Shown here: positions 35,052 through 42,769 of the stretch, piece by piece | Numbering within the stretch: position 1 is the first letter of the stretch | How the letters are laid out: each line of letters opens with the position of its first letter | NCBI GenBank assembly: GCA_965221185.1 | Contig: OZ244866.1 | Location: 930,001 to 994,000, forward strand | Direction of reading: 5' to 3' | DNA: 64,000 nucleotides | Source of the DNA: Aldehydirespirator sp965221185 | GTDB taxonomy: Bacteria > Actinomycetota > Acidimicrobiia > Acidimicrobiales > Aldehydirespiratoraceae | Translations under genes and position numbers: made by a program | Notes under the pieces: model-generated | Databases searched by the model: none | Told to the model about the DNA's origin: nothing | What the model saw: the letters and a program-made list of their open reading frames with translations, nothing else

Positions 35052-35124
35052 GCGGACGTAGCTCAGTTGGTAGAGCGCAACCTTGCCAAGGTTGAGGTCG
35101 CCGGTTCGAAGCCGGTCGTCCGCT
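35052..35124 (+). tRNA. tRNA-Gly (GCC)
   Basis: Complete cloverleaf: acceptor GCGGACG pairs with CGTCCGC, D-arm AGCTCAGTTGGTAGAGC, anticodon arm CCTTGCCAAGG with GCC, T-arm CCGGTTCGAAGCCGG. CCA is not encoded. Confidence 0.95.
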
Positions 35125-35127
35125 CTG

Positions 35128-35718
35128 GTGAGCGACGCCAGAGCCCTCCGCGTGAACTCTGGCTCGGGGCTCGCTGCGTTGGTCGGCGCGAGGCTCCTGG
35201 TGCTCGGCGATTATTGGCATCCCGACCGCGGCGAGCGCACCGAGATCGGCTGGCTGGTCCACAGGGCCAAGGACCGGGCCGACGAGTCGGCCGCAAAGGA
35301 GCTGGCTGAGCGGTTCGCCAGCGTGGCGTCGGACCTGGGAGAGACGGCCGATGGCTCAGGGCGTCTGGTGGTTCCGGTTCCGTCGAAGCCGGTGCTGGCC
35401 GGGGAGGATGATCGCCCGCATCTTGCCACGCATCTTGCGGAGTCCTTGGCTGCGGCTGGTGCGGGGGAGTACCGGGCGAGCCTCGTGGCGAAGACCAACG
35501 ACACCCAGCGGTTGCGTCATGTGGATCCAGCGTGCCGGGCCGACGTGGCGGCCTCAGCCGACTACAGGGCGAGCGAGTCGGCGGCTGGACGCCACATCGT
35601 GGTGGTAGACGATGTGGTGCTGACCGGCACGACGGTGAGAGCGGTGGTGGCCTGCCTGCGCGACGCGGGAGCGGCCTCGGTGACAGCAGCCGTGGCCGCC
35701 CGCACCAGACACCACTGA
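35128..35718 (+). CDS. Phosphoribosyltransferase-domain protein (ComF/PRT-like)
   Basis: About 196 residues from GTG 35128, only 3 bp behind tRNA-Gly. The C-terminal part has the type I PRTase motif 'IVVVDDVVLTGTTVRAVVACL' pattern, preceded by 'VVPVPSKP' and a region that would cover a substrate hood. It could serve in purine/pyrimidine salvage or, like ComF, in DNA uptake. No zinc finger is visible. The start is uncertain because the open frame runs into the tRNA. Confidence 0.7.
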   Translation: MSDARALRVNSGSGLAALVGARLLVLGDYWHPDRGERTEIGWLVHRAKDRADESAAKELAERFASVASDLGETADGSGRLVVPVPSKPVLAGEDDRPHLATHLAESLAAAGAGEYRASLVAKTNDTQRLRHVDPACRADVAASADYRASESAAGRHIVVVDDVVLTGTTVRAVVACLRDAGAASVTAAVAARTRHH

Positions 35719-35831
35719 CCGCAGCGTCTAAGACAGCGGCCGTAGCCGCCCGCAAAGGCGTCGTCGGGGGCCGCCGGGCCGCTTGCACCGGGACCGCCCC
35801 CGTGGCTGCTGGCGGTACGCTGCGAATCCCT

Positions 35832-35909
35832 GCGCCGGTGCCCGAGCGGACCAAGGGAACGGCCTGCAAAGCCGTAAAGCCGCGGGTTCAAATCCCGCCC
35901 GGCGCTCCA
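35832..35909 (+). tRNA. tRNA-Cys (GCA)
   Basis: Acceptor GCGCCGG pairs with CCGGCGC, anticodon stem ACGGC/GCCGT with loop CTGCAAA (GCA), T-arm GCGGGTTCAAATCCCGC, discriminator U and encoded CCA, all as expected for cysteine tRNA. Confidence 0.93.
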
Positions 35910-35985
35910 GTCCAGCGGCAACAGATCGCGCACAGCGGCGAGGCCAAGCTTCAAGCGCTCCAACGGCGCAAGGACCGTCATGCGG

Positions 35986-36402
35986 CTAGCCGCCTGGGGT
36001 GATGACGCTGATCAGATCGTGGTCCTTGAACGCTCTCGCGATGCGGCTGTCAGCCGTGATCAGCTGGCAGTGGAGGCTCTCGGCGAGGGCGATGTACAGG
36101 GCGTCGTAGAAGCTGAGGTTGTGGCGCAGTTGCCAGGCCCGCGCCGCGATCGCCCCATGGATCGGGTGGCGGCGATGGACAAGGCGTTCGGCCATCAACC
36201 GCGCTGAAGCCCCGACGCCATCGGTGAGGTCACCGCGCAGCACCATTGAGCGCAGCGCGTTACCAACCTCGGCATCGATCAAGTGAGGCGCGGCGCGGCG
36301 GTGACCCCGCAGCATCGCCCGCGCCCGGCCTCCGAGGGAGCCAGTGGATGCAACGGCGGCAACGAGTGTCGACGCGTCGACTACTACGGTTCCGCCGTTC
36401 AC
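35986..36402 (-). CDS. vapC: PIN-domain toxin (VapC-like)
   Basis: A 138-residue PIN ribonuclease. The four acidic catalytic residues are present: D9 ('VVVDAS'), E45 ('DAEVGNA'), D100 ('FYDALY') and D118 ('TADSR'). Its start overlaps the antitoxin stop by four bases, as usual for VapBC operons. It should cleave tRNA or rRNA when unneutralised. Confidence 0.9.
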   Translation of the reverse strand: MNGGTVVVDASTLVAAVASTGSLGGRARAMLRGHRRAAPHLIDAEVGNALRSMVLRGDLTDGVGASARLMAERLVHRRHPIHGAIAARAWQLRHNLSFYDALYIALAESLHCQLITADSRIARAFKDHDLISVITPGG

Positions 36403-36632
36403 CGGCGACCGGCGTCGAGGTCGGCCAGCAGGGCTTCGATGTCGAGCCGGATTCCGTGGGCTTCGACGAAGCGCTCAAGATCTGAGAAGAGCTCCTCGTC
36501 GTCGGGTTCGCTGGCCATTCGCTCTATGTGCCTCTTCATGTAAGCCTGGATGGACTGGCCGGCAGAGCGGGCTCGGCGCCGGATGACCTCATAGGCGTCC
36601 TCGGAGATGTCTCGAATCTGGATGGTAGCCAC
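36399..36632 (-). CDS. vapB: VapB/FitA-like antitoxin
   Basis: 77 residues from GTG 36632 (GTG 36638 also in frame). Ribbon-helix-helix N-terminus 'VATIQIRDISEDAYEVIRRR' and an acidic C-terminal toxin-binding tail. The family usually begins 'MATIQIRD', which supports GTG 36632. TACAAT ends only ~7 nt before this codon, so the mRNA may be leaderless. Confidence 0.85.
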   Translation of the reverse strand: MATIQIRDISEDAYEVIRRRARSAGQSIQAYMKRHIERMASEPDDEELFSDLERFVEAHGIRLDIEALLADLDAGRR

Positions 36633-36641
36633 CTGCACATT

Positions 36642-36659
36642 GTAGCGCTATAGCGCTAC
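36642..36659. promoter_or_regulatory. VapBC operator
   Basis: Perfect 18-bp palindrome GTAGCGCTATAGCGCTAC directly upstream of vapB and partly overlapping the -10-like TACAAT on the minus strand. Typical site for autorepression by a VapBC complex. Confidence 0.8.
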
Positions 36660-36725
36660 TTTGCATGCACAATGAGAGCCCCAAGATTCACATCGCTCTC
36701 TCGGGTCGTATCGTGGACGGCTGAA

Positions 36726-37994
36726 TCATCCCGCGGCGCGCCGCAGCTCGAGGAAGGGCAGCTTCGCGACGGTGGCTGGCGCCGCGAACACCGTGTCGGT
36801 TCCGGGAATGGCCCAGTCCACGAAGACCTCGGTGCCGGGCTCACCGAGCGCCTTGTCGATGTGACCGAAACCGATCAGCCGATCGACCGACGGGCCCCAG
36901 GTGATGCTCGACGCCCGGCCGACGCGGTTGCCATCGGAGGAAACCGGCTTGGCCACCCACTCGACGCGCGGCGAGATGTTCGGGGGAACGCCGTGGTCGA
37001 CGTGGGCCGCGACGATGGCCCGCCAGTCGATGTCGAGCCCGACCAGCACCCGCGGTGGGCCACCCCCCTCGGCTTCCGCGACGAGGGCGTCACGACCGAC
37101 GAAGGACTCCTTCGCCAGATCGACGAAGGGTCCCATCCTCAGCTCGAAGGGCGACGAGTGGCACTCAGGATCCGACGCCGAGACCGTGTGCGAGCCCGTG
37201 GGATCCGGTCCCGCGTTGGCGTAGTCGGGTCCGGGAATCAACAGACCGGCTTCGACCCGGGCTACGTCGATCGCCCACTCACCGCACGGCCGGAGTCCGA
37301 GGTCGGCACCGGCCTCGGCGACGGCGTCCCACACGGGAGCGCCGCGGTCGGCTGGCATCAGGATCTCGTAGCCGAGCTCACCGGTGAAGCCCTGTCGGGC
37401 CAGCTCGACGTCGACGCCGCCCATCCGGGTGCGGACCATGCGAGAGAAGTCGAGGTCGGACCATTCAGCCCCCGTCGCCCGCTCGACCACGTGGCGAGCC
37501 CGAGGCCCTTGCACCATGAGGATCCCGTAGTCGTCGGTCTCGTCGCGGACCTCGACGTCGTAACCCTCGGCTTTCTCGGCGAACCAGTCGCAGGTCGGAT
37601 CCCCGGTGAACCGGTAGCTCGAGTCCGACGCGCGGAAGACGAGCCCGTCGGAGACGACTTTGCCGTCGTCGTTGCACCACGGCGTGTACTGGATGGCGCC
37701 CACGTCGAGGCTGTCGATGTTGCGAGGCACCAGCTCGTCGACGAGCCGCGTGGCATCCGGGCCCGAGATCGTGCATTTGCACAACGGCGACATGTCGCCC
37801 ATCGCCACCGTCTCGCGGATCGCGCCGAGTTCGGCGTGGAAGTCGTCGTACACGTCGACGACGTGGTGGAGGTCCCAATTGAAGTACCACGGAGTCTTGC
37901 TGTGCTGCGCGGTGCGGGTGTGCAGAGGGGTGCCCACGGCGCCGTCAGGTCGAAAGCGGCTGGCACGGGCCTCCTGCCACGACGATTCACTCAT
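36726..37994 (-). CDS. GcvT-family (aminomethyltransferase-fold) folate-binding protein
   Basis: A 422-residue member of the GcvT/DmdA/LigM superfamily: 'GDMSPLCKCTISGPDATRLVD', 'GKVVSDGLVFR', 'QGPRARHVVERATG', 'ARQGFTGELGYEILMP', and a C-terminal barrel. These proteins pass C1 units from methylamines, DMSP or O-methyl groups to tetrahydrofolate. No other glycine-cleavage gene is near, so a demethylase is more likely than GcvT itself. ATG 37994 has a strong GGAGGG site. The substrate cannot be read from the sequence. Confidence 0.8.
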   Translation of the reverse strand: MSESSWQEARASRFRPDGAVGTPLHTRTAQHSKTPWYFNWDLHHVVDVYDDFHAELGAIRETVAMGDMSPLCKCTISGPDATRLVDELVPRNIDSLDVGAIQYTPWCNDDGKVVSDGLVFRASDSSYRFTGDPTCDWFAEKAEGYDVEVRDETDDYGILMVQGPRARHVVERATGAEWSDLDFSRMVRTRMGGVDVELARQGFTGELGYEILMPADRGAPVWDAVAEAGADLGLRPCGEWAIDVARVEAGLLIPGPDYANAGPDPTGSHTVSASDPECHSSPFELRMGPFVDLAKESFVGRDALVAEAEGGGPPRVLVGLDIDWRAIVAAHVDHGVPPNISPRVEWVAKPVSSDGNRVGRASSITWGPSVDRLIGFGHIDKALGEPGTEVFVDWAIPGTDTVFAAPATVAKLPFLELRRAAG

Positions 37995-38099
37995 CTGGGT
38001 TCTCCCTCCGGGCCATCGCGGATGCCCAAATGTGAAGAGGGATCCACCACGTAGTCGGTCAATGAGCCTGTGGGTGCCGGAAACCGGGTTTCCGGCAAC

Positions 38100-39323
38100 C
38101 TACGTCGACGTGTTCCAGCGCTCGAGCCGCACGTGCAGTCCGATCAGACCGAGCGCTACGATACCGGAGAGACCTGTCGCAAGTGCTGGACCCGGCATCC
38201 CGTATCGCTCGAAGAGAATCGCTCCAAGCACTGCCCCACCAGCTCGCCCGACGATGCCTGCGCTCTCGGCGAATCCGAGCGCATAGCTTCGCTGCGACGA
38301 AGCCAACTCTGCGATGACGGGCTTGGTCGATATCAGGGCGAACTCGAAGCCGAACAACAAGAGGAACAGAGCTGCGATGCCAAGTAGCAACGTGTCCTCG
38401 AACACTGCCAACACAGCACTGCTCAGGCACATGATTGCCAAGCCGTACCGTGCGCTGCGGAGTTGGCCCATCCTGTCGCTGAACGCAATCGTGCCAACGG
38501 CAGCCGCGAGTTCGCCGATCCCGAGGGCAATTGCAAGGGCCCCGATCACGCCTAGCGGTAAGCCGAATCGTTCGGACAGCCAGGCTGCGTAGGCGATCAG
38601 GACAAGGTGACTTGCGAGCATCAATAGCCCGGTGGACACGATGAGAGGACTGCCGGTCCTGAGCTGAAGCTTGTCGTTCTTGGCCGACTCGGCAACCTCA
38701 TGGGGCCGTTGGACGGGAGACCCGATCCCGGATCCGTGATCGCGCACCAGTTGCCTTGGACCAACGACGAGGCTGCCTATTGCGGCCACTCCCACGAAGG
38801 CGTACGCAAGTTGCCAGCTTGTGATGTCGGCCACTGCGGTGGCGAGCGGGACTCCGACCAGGAATGCCCCTGACCACGCGAGCTCAACTCGCCCGACCAG
38901 CGCAGACCGACCGTTGAGCGGCACCGTGTCGGCGATCCACGCATTGGTCGTTGCGCCATAGAGGATGTTGCCCAGCGCGACGGCGGAGAATCCTACGGCG
39001 AGGCTCCAAGCCGATGGGGCTGCAGCTAACAGCAGGCAGCCCAGGATGAGACTGACGAGAGATGTCCTCAGTGCACGATGCCTTGGCACACGATCGAGCC
39101 GCCGGCAGACGAAGGGACCGAGGAGACCCGTGGCGGCCAGGCTGGCCCCGATGACCGCCCCCATCTGAGTGAGAGAGACACCGAAGCTGGTGCCCATCGC
39201 AACCAATAGGGGCACGCGCATCCGACCAGCGGTGGCGCCTGGCAGACGCCCGAGCGCAAGGACCGAGACTCGCCGACTGATGGGATCAGTCGTAGGCCGC
39301 GTCGGCCTAGGCCCTCGAGTCAC
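38100..39323 (-). CDS. MFS transporter
   Basis: A 407-residue permease with about twelve hydrophobic segments and a central loop rich in charged residues (~200-220). The MFS signature between helices 2 and 3 is degenerate ('CRRLDRVPRHRA'). Drug or metabolite efflux is the usual role. GTG 39323. It follows the GcvT-like gene's upstream side but is separated by a 105-bp gap, so the two are probably separate units. Confidence 0.8.
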   Translation of the reverse strand: MTRGPRPTRPTTDPISRRVSVLALGRLPGATAGRMRVPLLVAMGTSFGVSLTQMGAVIGASLAATGLLGPFVCRRLDRVPRHRALRTSLVSLILGCLLLAAAPSAWSLAVGFSAVALGNILYGATTNAWIADTVPLNGRSALVGRVELAWSGAFLVGVPLATAVADITSWQLAYAFVGVAAIGSLVVGPRQLVRDHGSGIGSPVQRPHEVAESAKNDKLQLRTGSPLIVSTGLLMLASHLVLIAYAAWLSERFGLPLGVIGALAIALGIGELAAAVGTIAFSDRMGQLRSARYGLAIMCLSSAVLAVFEDTLLLGIAALFLLLFGFEFALISTKPVIAELASSQRSYALGFAESAGIVGRAGGAVLGAILFERYGMPGPALATGLSGIVALGLIGLHVRLERWNTST

Positions 39324-39404
39324 TACGCGATCTTCAGCTCTAACACACGCGTTACACCTGTCAATTCACCCCAAAGCCTAAGGACATGCGCGACCCTATG
39401 GAAC

Positions 39405-39465
39405 CAGTTGAACCTCACCGGGCTTTATGCAGGCTCTGCTGTGCCCTGTGTTTCGCGCGGTCGGG
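39405..39465 (+). repeat. Left inverted repeat of the HipA cassette
   Basis: About 60 bp beginning CAGTTGAACCTCACCGGG and containing GTGCCCTGTGTTTC. The reverse complement at 40499-40562 matches with roughly 7-9 differences and one indel. It ends 10 bp before the HipA-like stop. Confidence 0.88.
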
Positions 39466-39475
39466 TTGTTTGGTC

Positions 39476-40465
39476 TCAGGCGGTGGTGATGGCTGCGGTC
39501 GCTGACGGCGTGGGGGTGAGTGCAGAAAGGCATTCTGTGATCCTGGTGGGGATCATTGACGAGAGCGCGGCGACGACTTGGGTCGCGCGATATGCGGGGT
39601 CGAGTTCGTCCACGGCACGTTCGAGCGCTGCGGGTACAGCGCGTGTGATCCGTTCGACGCGTTCGACGGCTTCGGATGGGTCGAGGCCCACCGCGGCGGC
39701 GGTTGTGCGCCATGCTTGCGCGTTGTTGGCGGCGAGGATGCGGTGGTCCTCGAGAGCGGACATCGCCAGGGTCCACGACTCGTAGTGACGCGGGTCCTCT
39801 GCCATGACCGACCAGATGTCATAGAGCGGAGCGAGGCGTGCTGTGTGGGGTCCCAGCAGGACGCTGTAGTTCTTGGCGTGGGCGTCGGTGTTGCAGATCA
39901 GCCAACTGAAGGCCAGCGCGTCGAAGAACGCTGCGATGTCGCGGGAGGGTTCCGTCGAGTTGGTTCGCAGCAGCCGGGCCAGGGCGGCGGGGTCGTGGCC
40001 ATCGCCCTCGTCGCCCTGGTAGATGGATGCTCTGTAGTCGCCGGCGGCTTGGTGGAGGTCTTCTTGGTGGACACGCCGCAGCACCCCGTCGGGACCGCGG
40101 ACCCGGTCGAAGCGCTCCACGATCACCACGATGTGGCCTGCCCAGGTCTGCAGTTCGGTCTCGGCGGCGTCGAGGCCCGCATAGCGCGCCGTGGCGAGGC
40201 ACAGGTGCTCGTTGATGGACTGCTCGGGCTGGCCAGGCATCGGAACCTTGAGAATGTGAGTCGACGGGTGCGAACCGTGCGGCTCGCCCCATCTGCGGGC
40301 GGAGGAGTCGTCGCGGTACAGCGCGGTCTTGGCGAACGCCCCCGCAAGGCTGAAAGCGCTGCGCCGCATCTGGCGTCCCCACAGCGTCGCCTGGGCGACC
40401 ATCTCGGTCACCATCTCCTCGGTCTGTGTGGACGTCAGCCAGTCAACGCCACCGGACCGCAACAC
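39476..40465 (-). CDS. HipA-like Ser/Thr kinase lacking the N-terminal subdomain
   Basis: A 329-residue HipA-fold kinase. ATP-binding 'FSLAGAFAK' at ~38-46, catalytic 'NTDAHAKN' at ~192-199 and metal-binding Asp in 'LAPLYDIWS' (~215) are intact. The ~100-residue HipA N-terminal subdomain 1 is missing: an in-frame TAA lies right before GTG 40465. The length resembles HipT of split HipBST systems, but no HipS- or HipB-like gene is adjacent. The gene is framed by 60-bp inverted repeats that leave only 10 and 33 bp on either side. Confidence 0.85.
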   Translation of the reverse strand: MLRSGGVDWLTSTQTEEMVTEMVAQATLWGRQMRRSAFSLAGAFAKTALYRDDSSARRWGEPHGSHPSTHILKVPMPGQPEQSINEHLCLATARYAGLDAAETELQTWAGHIVVIVERFDRVRGPDGVLRRVHQEDLHQAAGDYRASIYQGDEGDGHDPAALARLLRTNSTEPSRDIAAFFDALAFSWLICNTDAHAKNYSVLLGPHTARLAPLYDIWSVMAEDPRHYESWTLAMSALEDHRILAANNAQAWRTTAAAVGLDPSEAVERVERITRAVPAALERAVDELDPAYRATQVVAALSSMIPTRITECLSALTPTPSATAAITTA

Positions 40466-40498
40466 TTAGGTGGTCGTGGCGCCGCTATGGCTCCCTTC

Positions 40499-40562
40499 GG
40501 GCCGACCGCGTGAAACACAGGGCACACCAGAGACTGCGCAATACCCGGTGAGGTTCAACCTG
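40499..40562 (-). repeat. Right inverted repeat of the HipA cassette
   Basis: Inverted partner of 39405-39465. The outer ends (GTTGAACCTCACCGGG) and the inner block (GTGCCCTGTGTTTC) are the best conserved parts. No transposase lies between or next to the repeats. Confidence 0.88.
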
Positions 40563-40699
40563 CTGAGACGGGGCAGGTTGCGGTGCCGCGCTTTGTCCGC
40601 CTTGAGATGGCAGTGGGCCGGGTCTCGCCGTGATCGGTTCGCGAGGCTCTTCTTTACTACGGTGCTGCATGGCTTGATCGCTGTTGGGAGGAGTGAGCG

Positions 40700-41188
40700 G
40701 TGAGGAAGGTGACAGAGACGGATCTGCCCGGTGTGGGGGTTCGCTTCGACCTCGAGACGAACGCGGGTCGTTGCGTCGGTGTGGTCGTGCATCAGTCCGG
40801 TCGGCGTGATCTGGTGGTCTATGACGATCGGGACGTCGACCGGGCCCGCGAGAGTGTGGAACTCAGCGAGGACGAGGGCCATACCCTCGGCGAGCTGTTG
40901 GGCGGCAGCCCGGTGCTGGAGCATCTCGACGATGCCGTCCATCGGCTGGAGGACCTGGTGATCTCATGGATCAAGATCGACTCGAAGTCGTCTCTGGCCG
41001 GGCTGACTCTCGCGGAGACTTCGCTGAGGAAGCGCACGGGTGCCGGCATTGTCGCGTTGGTTACCGCCTCGGGCTCGATTCCCATTCCGGGGGGAACTGA
41101 CCGTCTCGAACCCGGCAACACGGCGGTGGTGGTCGGGGTGCCGTCTGCCGTCAAGGCGGCCACCAGGCTTCTCGCTCGGTCCAGTTAG
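40700..41188 (+). CDS. KhtT-like K+/H+ antiporter regulatory subunit (TrkA-C domain)
   Basis: A 162-residue soluble protein. The N-terminal ~75 residues are antiparallel beta and helix; the C-terminal ~85 form an RCK-C/TrkA-C domain ('SSLAGLTLAETSLRKRTGAGIVAL', 'LEPGNTAVVVG') that binds a nucleotide. GTG 40700 behind GGAGG. It precedes the antiporter by 5 bp, the usual KhtT-KhtU arrangement. Confidence 0.85.
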   Translation: MRKVTETDLPGVGVRFDLETNAGRCVGVVVHQSGRRDLVVYDDRDVDRARESVELSEDEGHTLGELLGGSPVLEHLDDAVHRLEDLVISWIKIDSKSSLAGLTLAETSLRKRTGAGIVALVTASGSIPIPGGTDRLEPGNTAVVVGVPSAVKAATRLLARSS

Positions 41189-41193
41189 GCAGC

Positions 41194-42363
41194 ATGCAGA
41201 CGGGCGACCACCTCCTGTTGATCGAGCTCGGGGCGGTGGTCCTGGGTTTGGCCGTTGTCGCCCGCGTGGCGCGAAGGGTTGGGATGCCCGCGCTCCCGTT
41301 GTATCTGCTCGCGGGGCTCGCGCTCGGCGACGGTGGCCTGCTCGAGTTGCCGGCATCAGCAGACTTCATCGAGGTTGGGGCGGAGATCGGTGTGATCTTG
41401 ATGCTTCTGATGCTGGGGCTCGAGTTCTCGCCCCACGAGTTGGTCGTCAACGTGCGCCGATCGACCTTGGCCGGATTCGCCGATCTCGTCCTCAACTTTG
41501 CGCCGGGCCTGGCGGCTGGCCTGGTGCTCGGGTTCGACCCGATCGTGGCCGTGTTGTTGGGCGGCGTCACCTACATCTCGTCGTCGGGCATCGTGGCGAA
41601 GCTGGTCGCCGATCTAGACCGGATCGGCAACCACGAGACCCCGGTCGTGCTCAGTGTGCTGGTGATGGAGGACCTCGCCATGGTGCTGTACCTGCCGATC
41701 GTGTCCGGCGTGCTCTTCGGCGGCTCGGTGGCGAGTACCACCGTGACGGTCGCCGTCTCGCTGGCTGCTGTGTCGGCGGTCCTCGGCATCGCCTACGTGC
41801 TCGGCGACCGGCTCAGCGCCATCGCCTTGAGCCAGTCCAGCGAAGCGCTGTTGTTGACCCTGCTCGGCGTCACGCTGCTCGGCGCCGGCATCGCGGGACG
41901 TCTCAACCTCTCTACTGCGGTCGGCGCCTTCGTCGTTGGCGTCGCGCTCTCAGGTGACATCGTCTCTCATGCACGCGGGCTGCTGCTGCCGCTGCGCAAC
42001 CTCTTTGCCGCTGTGTTCTTCGTGTTCTTCGGCCTGCAGGTGGACACCGGACTCATCCCTGGCGTCGCCGCGGTAGCGGCCGCCATCGCCGTCGTCTCCG
42101 TCGTCGCCAAGATCGCCACCGGCTGGATCGCCGCCGGACGGGCCGGCATCGGCACGCCCGGGCGGCTGCGGGCCGGCGCCGCTCTCGTCGCGCACGGGGA
42201 GTTCTCAATCGTCATCGCCAAGCTCGGAATCGACCGCGAGAGCGACCTCGGCGCGCTCTCAGCCACCTACGTCATAATGCTCACCGTCGTGGGTGCAGTG
42301 CTCTACCAATTCTCAGACGTGATGACCCTTGCTAGCCTCAACAGACGCAGCGCCGCCCGATGA
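41194..42363 (+). CDS. KhtU/KefB-like cation:proton antiporter
   Basis: A 389-residue CPA2 antiporter with ~12 transmembrane segments, the 'LMLGLEFSP' motif early and 'SSSGIVAKLV...VLSVLVMEDLAMVLYL' in the core where the conserved Asp lies. It has no C-terminal RCK domain; that role is filled by the preceding gene. It should export K+ under alkaline or osmotic stress. The stop is part of a short duplication. Confidence 0.88.
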   Translation: MQTGDHLLLIELGAVVLGLAVVARVARRVGMPALPLYLLAGLALGDGGLLELPASADFIEVGAEIGVILMLLMLGLEFSPHELVVNVRRSTLAGFADLVLNFAPGLAAGLVLGFDPIVAVLLGGVTYISSSGIVAKLVADLDRIGNHETPVVLSVLVMEDLAMVLYLPIVSGVLFGGSVASTTVTVAVSLAAVSAVLGIAYVLGDRLSAIALSQSSEALLLTLLGVTLLGAGIAGRLNLSTAVGAFVVGVALSGDIVSHARGLLLPLRNLFAAVFFVFFGLQVDTGLIPGVAAVAAAIAVVSVVAKIATGWIAAGRAGIGTPGRLRAGAALVAHGEFSIVIAKLGIDRESDLGALSATYVIMLTVVGAVLYQFSDVMTLASLNRRSAAR

Positions 42364-42411
42364 CCGGGCCCGGGTGTCGAGCTGTCGGCGGTGGACTGGG
42401 CCCGGGTGTCG
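42361..42411. repeat. 32-bp duplication over the antiporter stop
   Basis: GACCGGGCCCGGGTGTCG (42362) recurs as GACTGGGCCCGGGTGTCG at 42394. The first copy overlaps the TGA stop of the antiporter gene. Confidence 0.75.
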
Positions 42412-42497
42412 GGTTCTAAGTCGTGAAAGGCGCGGCTGACGAGAAGAGCGGCGCTGGGTGCGCTCCACGCTTGGAGCACGGTCGATAGCGGCTTCGA

Positions 42498-42689
42498 TCA
42501 GCCGGGGACGTCGAGGATCAGGCCCAATACTTCTCGGATCTGTGCGAGGGTGGCCGCGCCGACGTTGCCGAGGCGGTCCTCTATGCGGCTTGTGGCCACA
42601 GTTCGGACGTGCTGGCACTGGGCCGCGGAGCGGCGATTGAGGCCGTTGGAGGGTTCGGCGTCGATCTCGACCTCCGAGGCGAAACCGCG
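42498..42689 (-). pseudogene. MazF/PemK-type toxin, C-terminal remnant
   Basis: About 63 codons ending at TGA 42498 read 'FASEVEIDAEP...SAAQCQHVRTVATSRI' and 'LAQIREVLGLILDV', the last two thirds of a PemK-like endoribonuclease. The N-terminal part is missing, no start codon is in a sensible place and no antitoxin is near. It lies between the antiporter and permease genes. Confidence 0.7.
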
Positions 42690-42769
42690 CGTTGGTCTGA
42701 ATCGTTTCTGGCGATCGTCGTTTCTGGCTTGCCGGATGCCCTCGCAGCGTGATCCCGGTCGCTGGGTGC

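Noticed and set aside
35128..35718. Gene start inside tRNA-Gly
   Set aside because: The frame is open through the tRNA, but coding over a complete tRNA is unlikely; GTG 35128 just behind it is preferred.
36672..38054. 460-codon plus-strand frame opposite the GcvT-like gene
   Set aside because: The minus-strand gene has family motifs and a strong ribosome-binding site; this one has neither.
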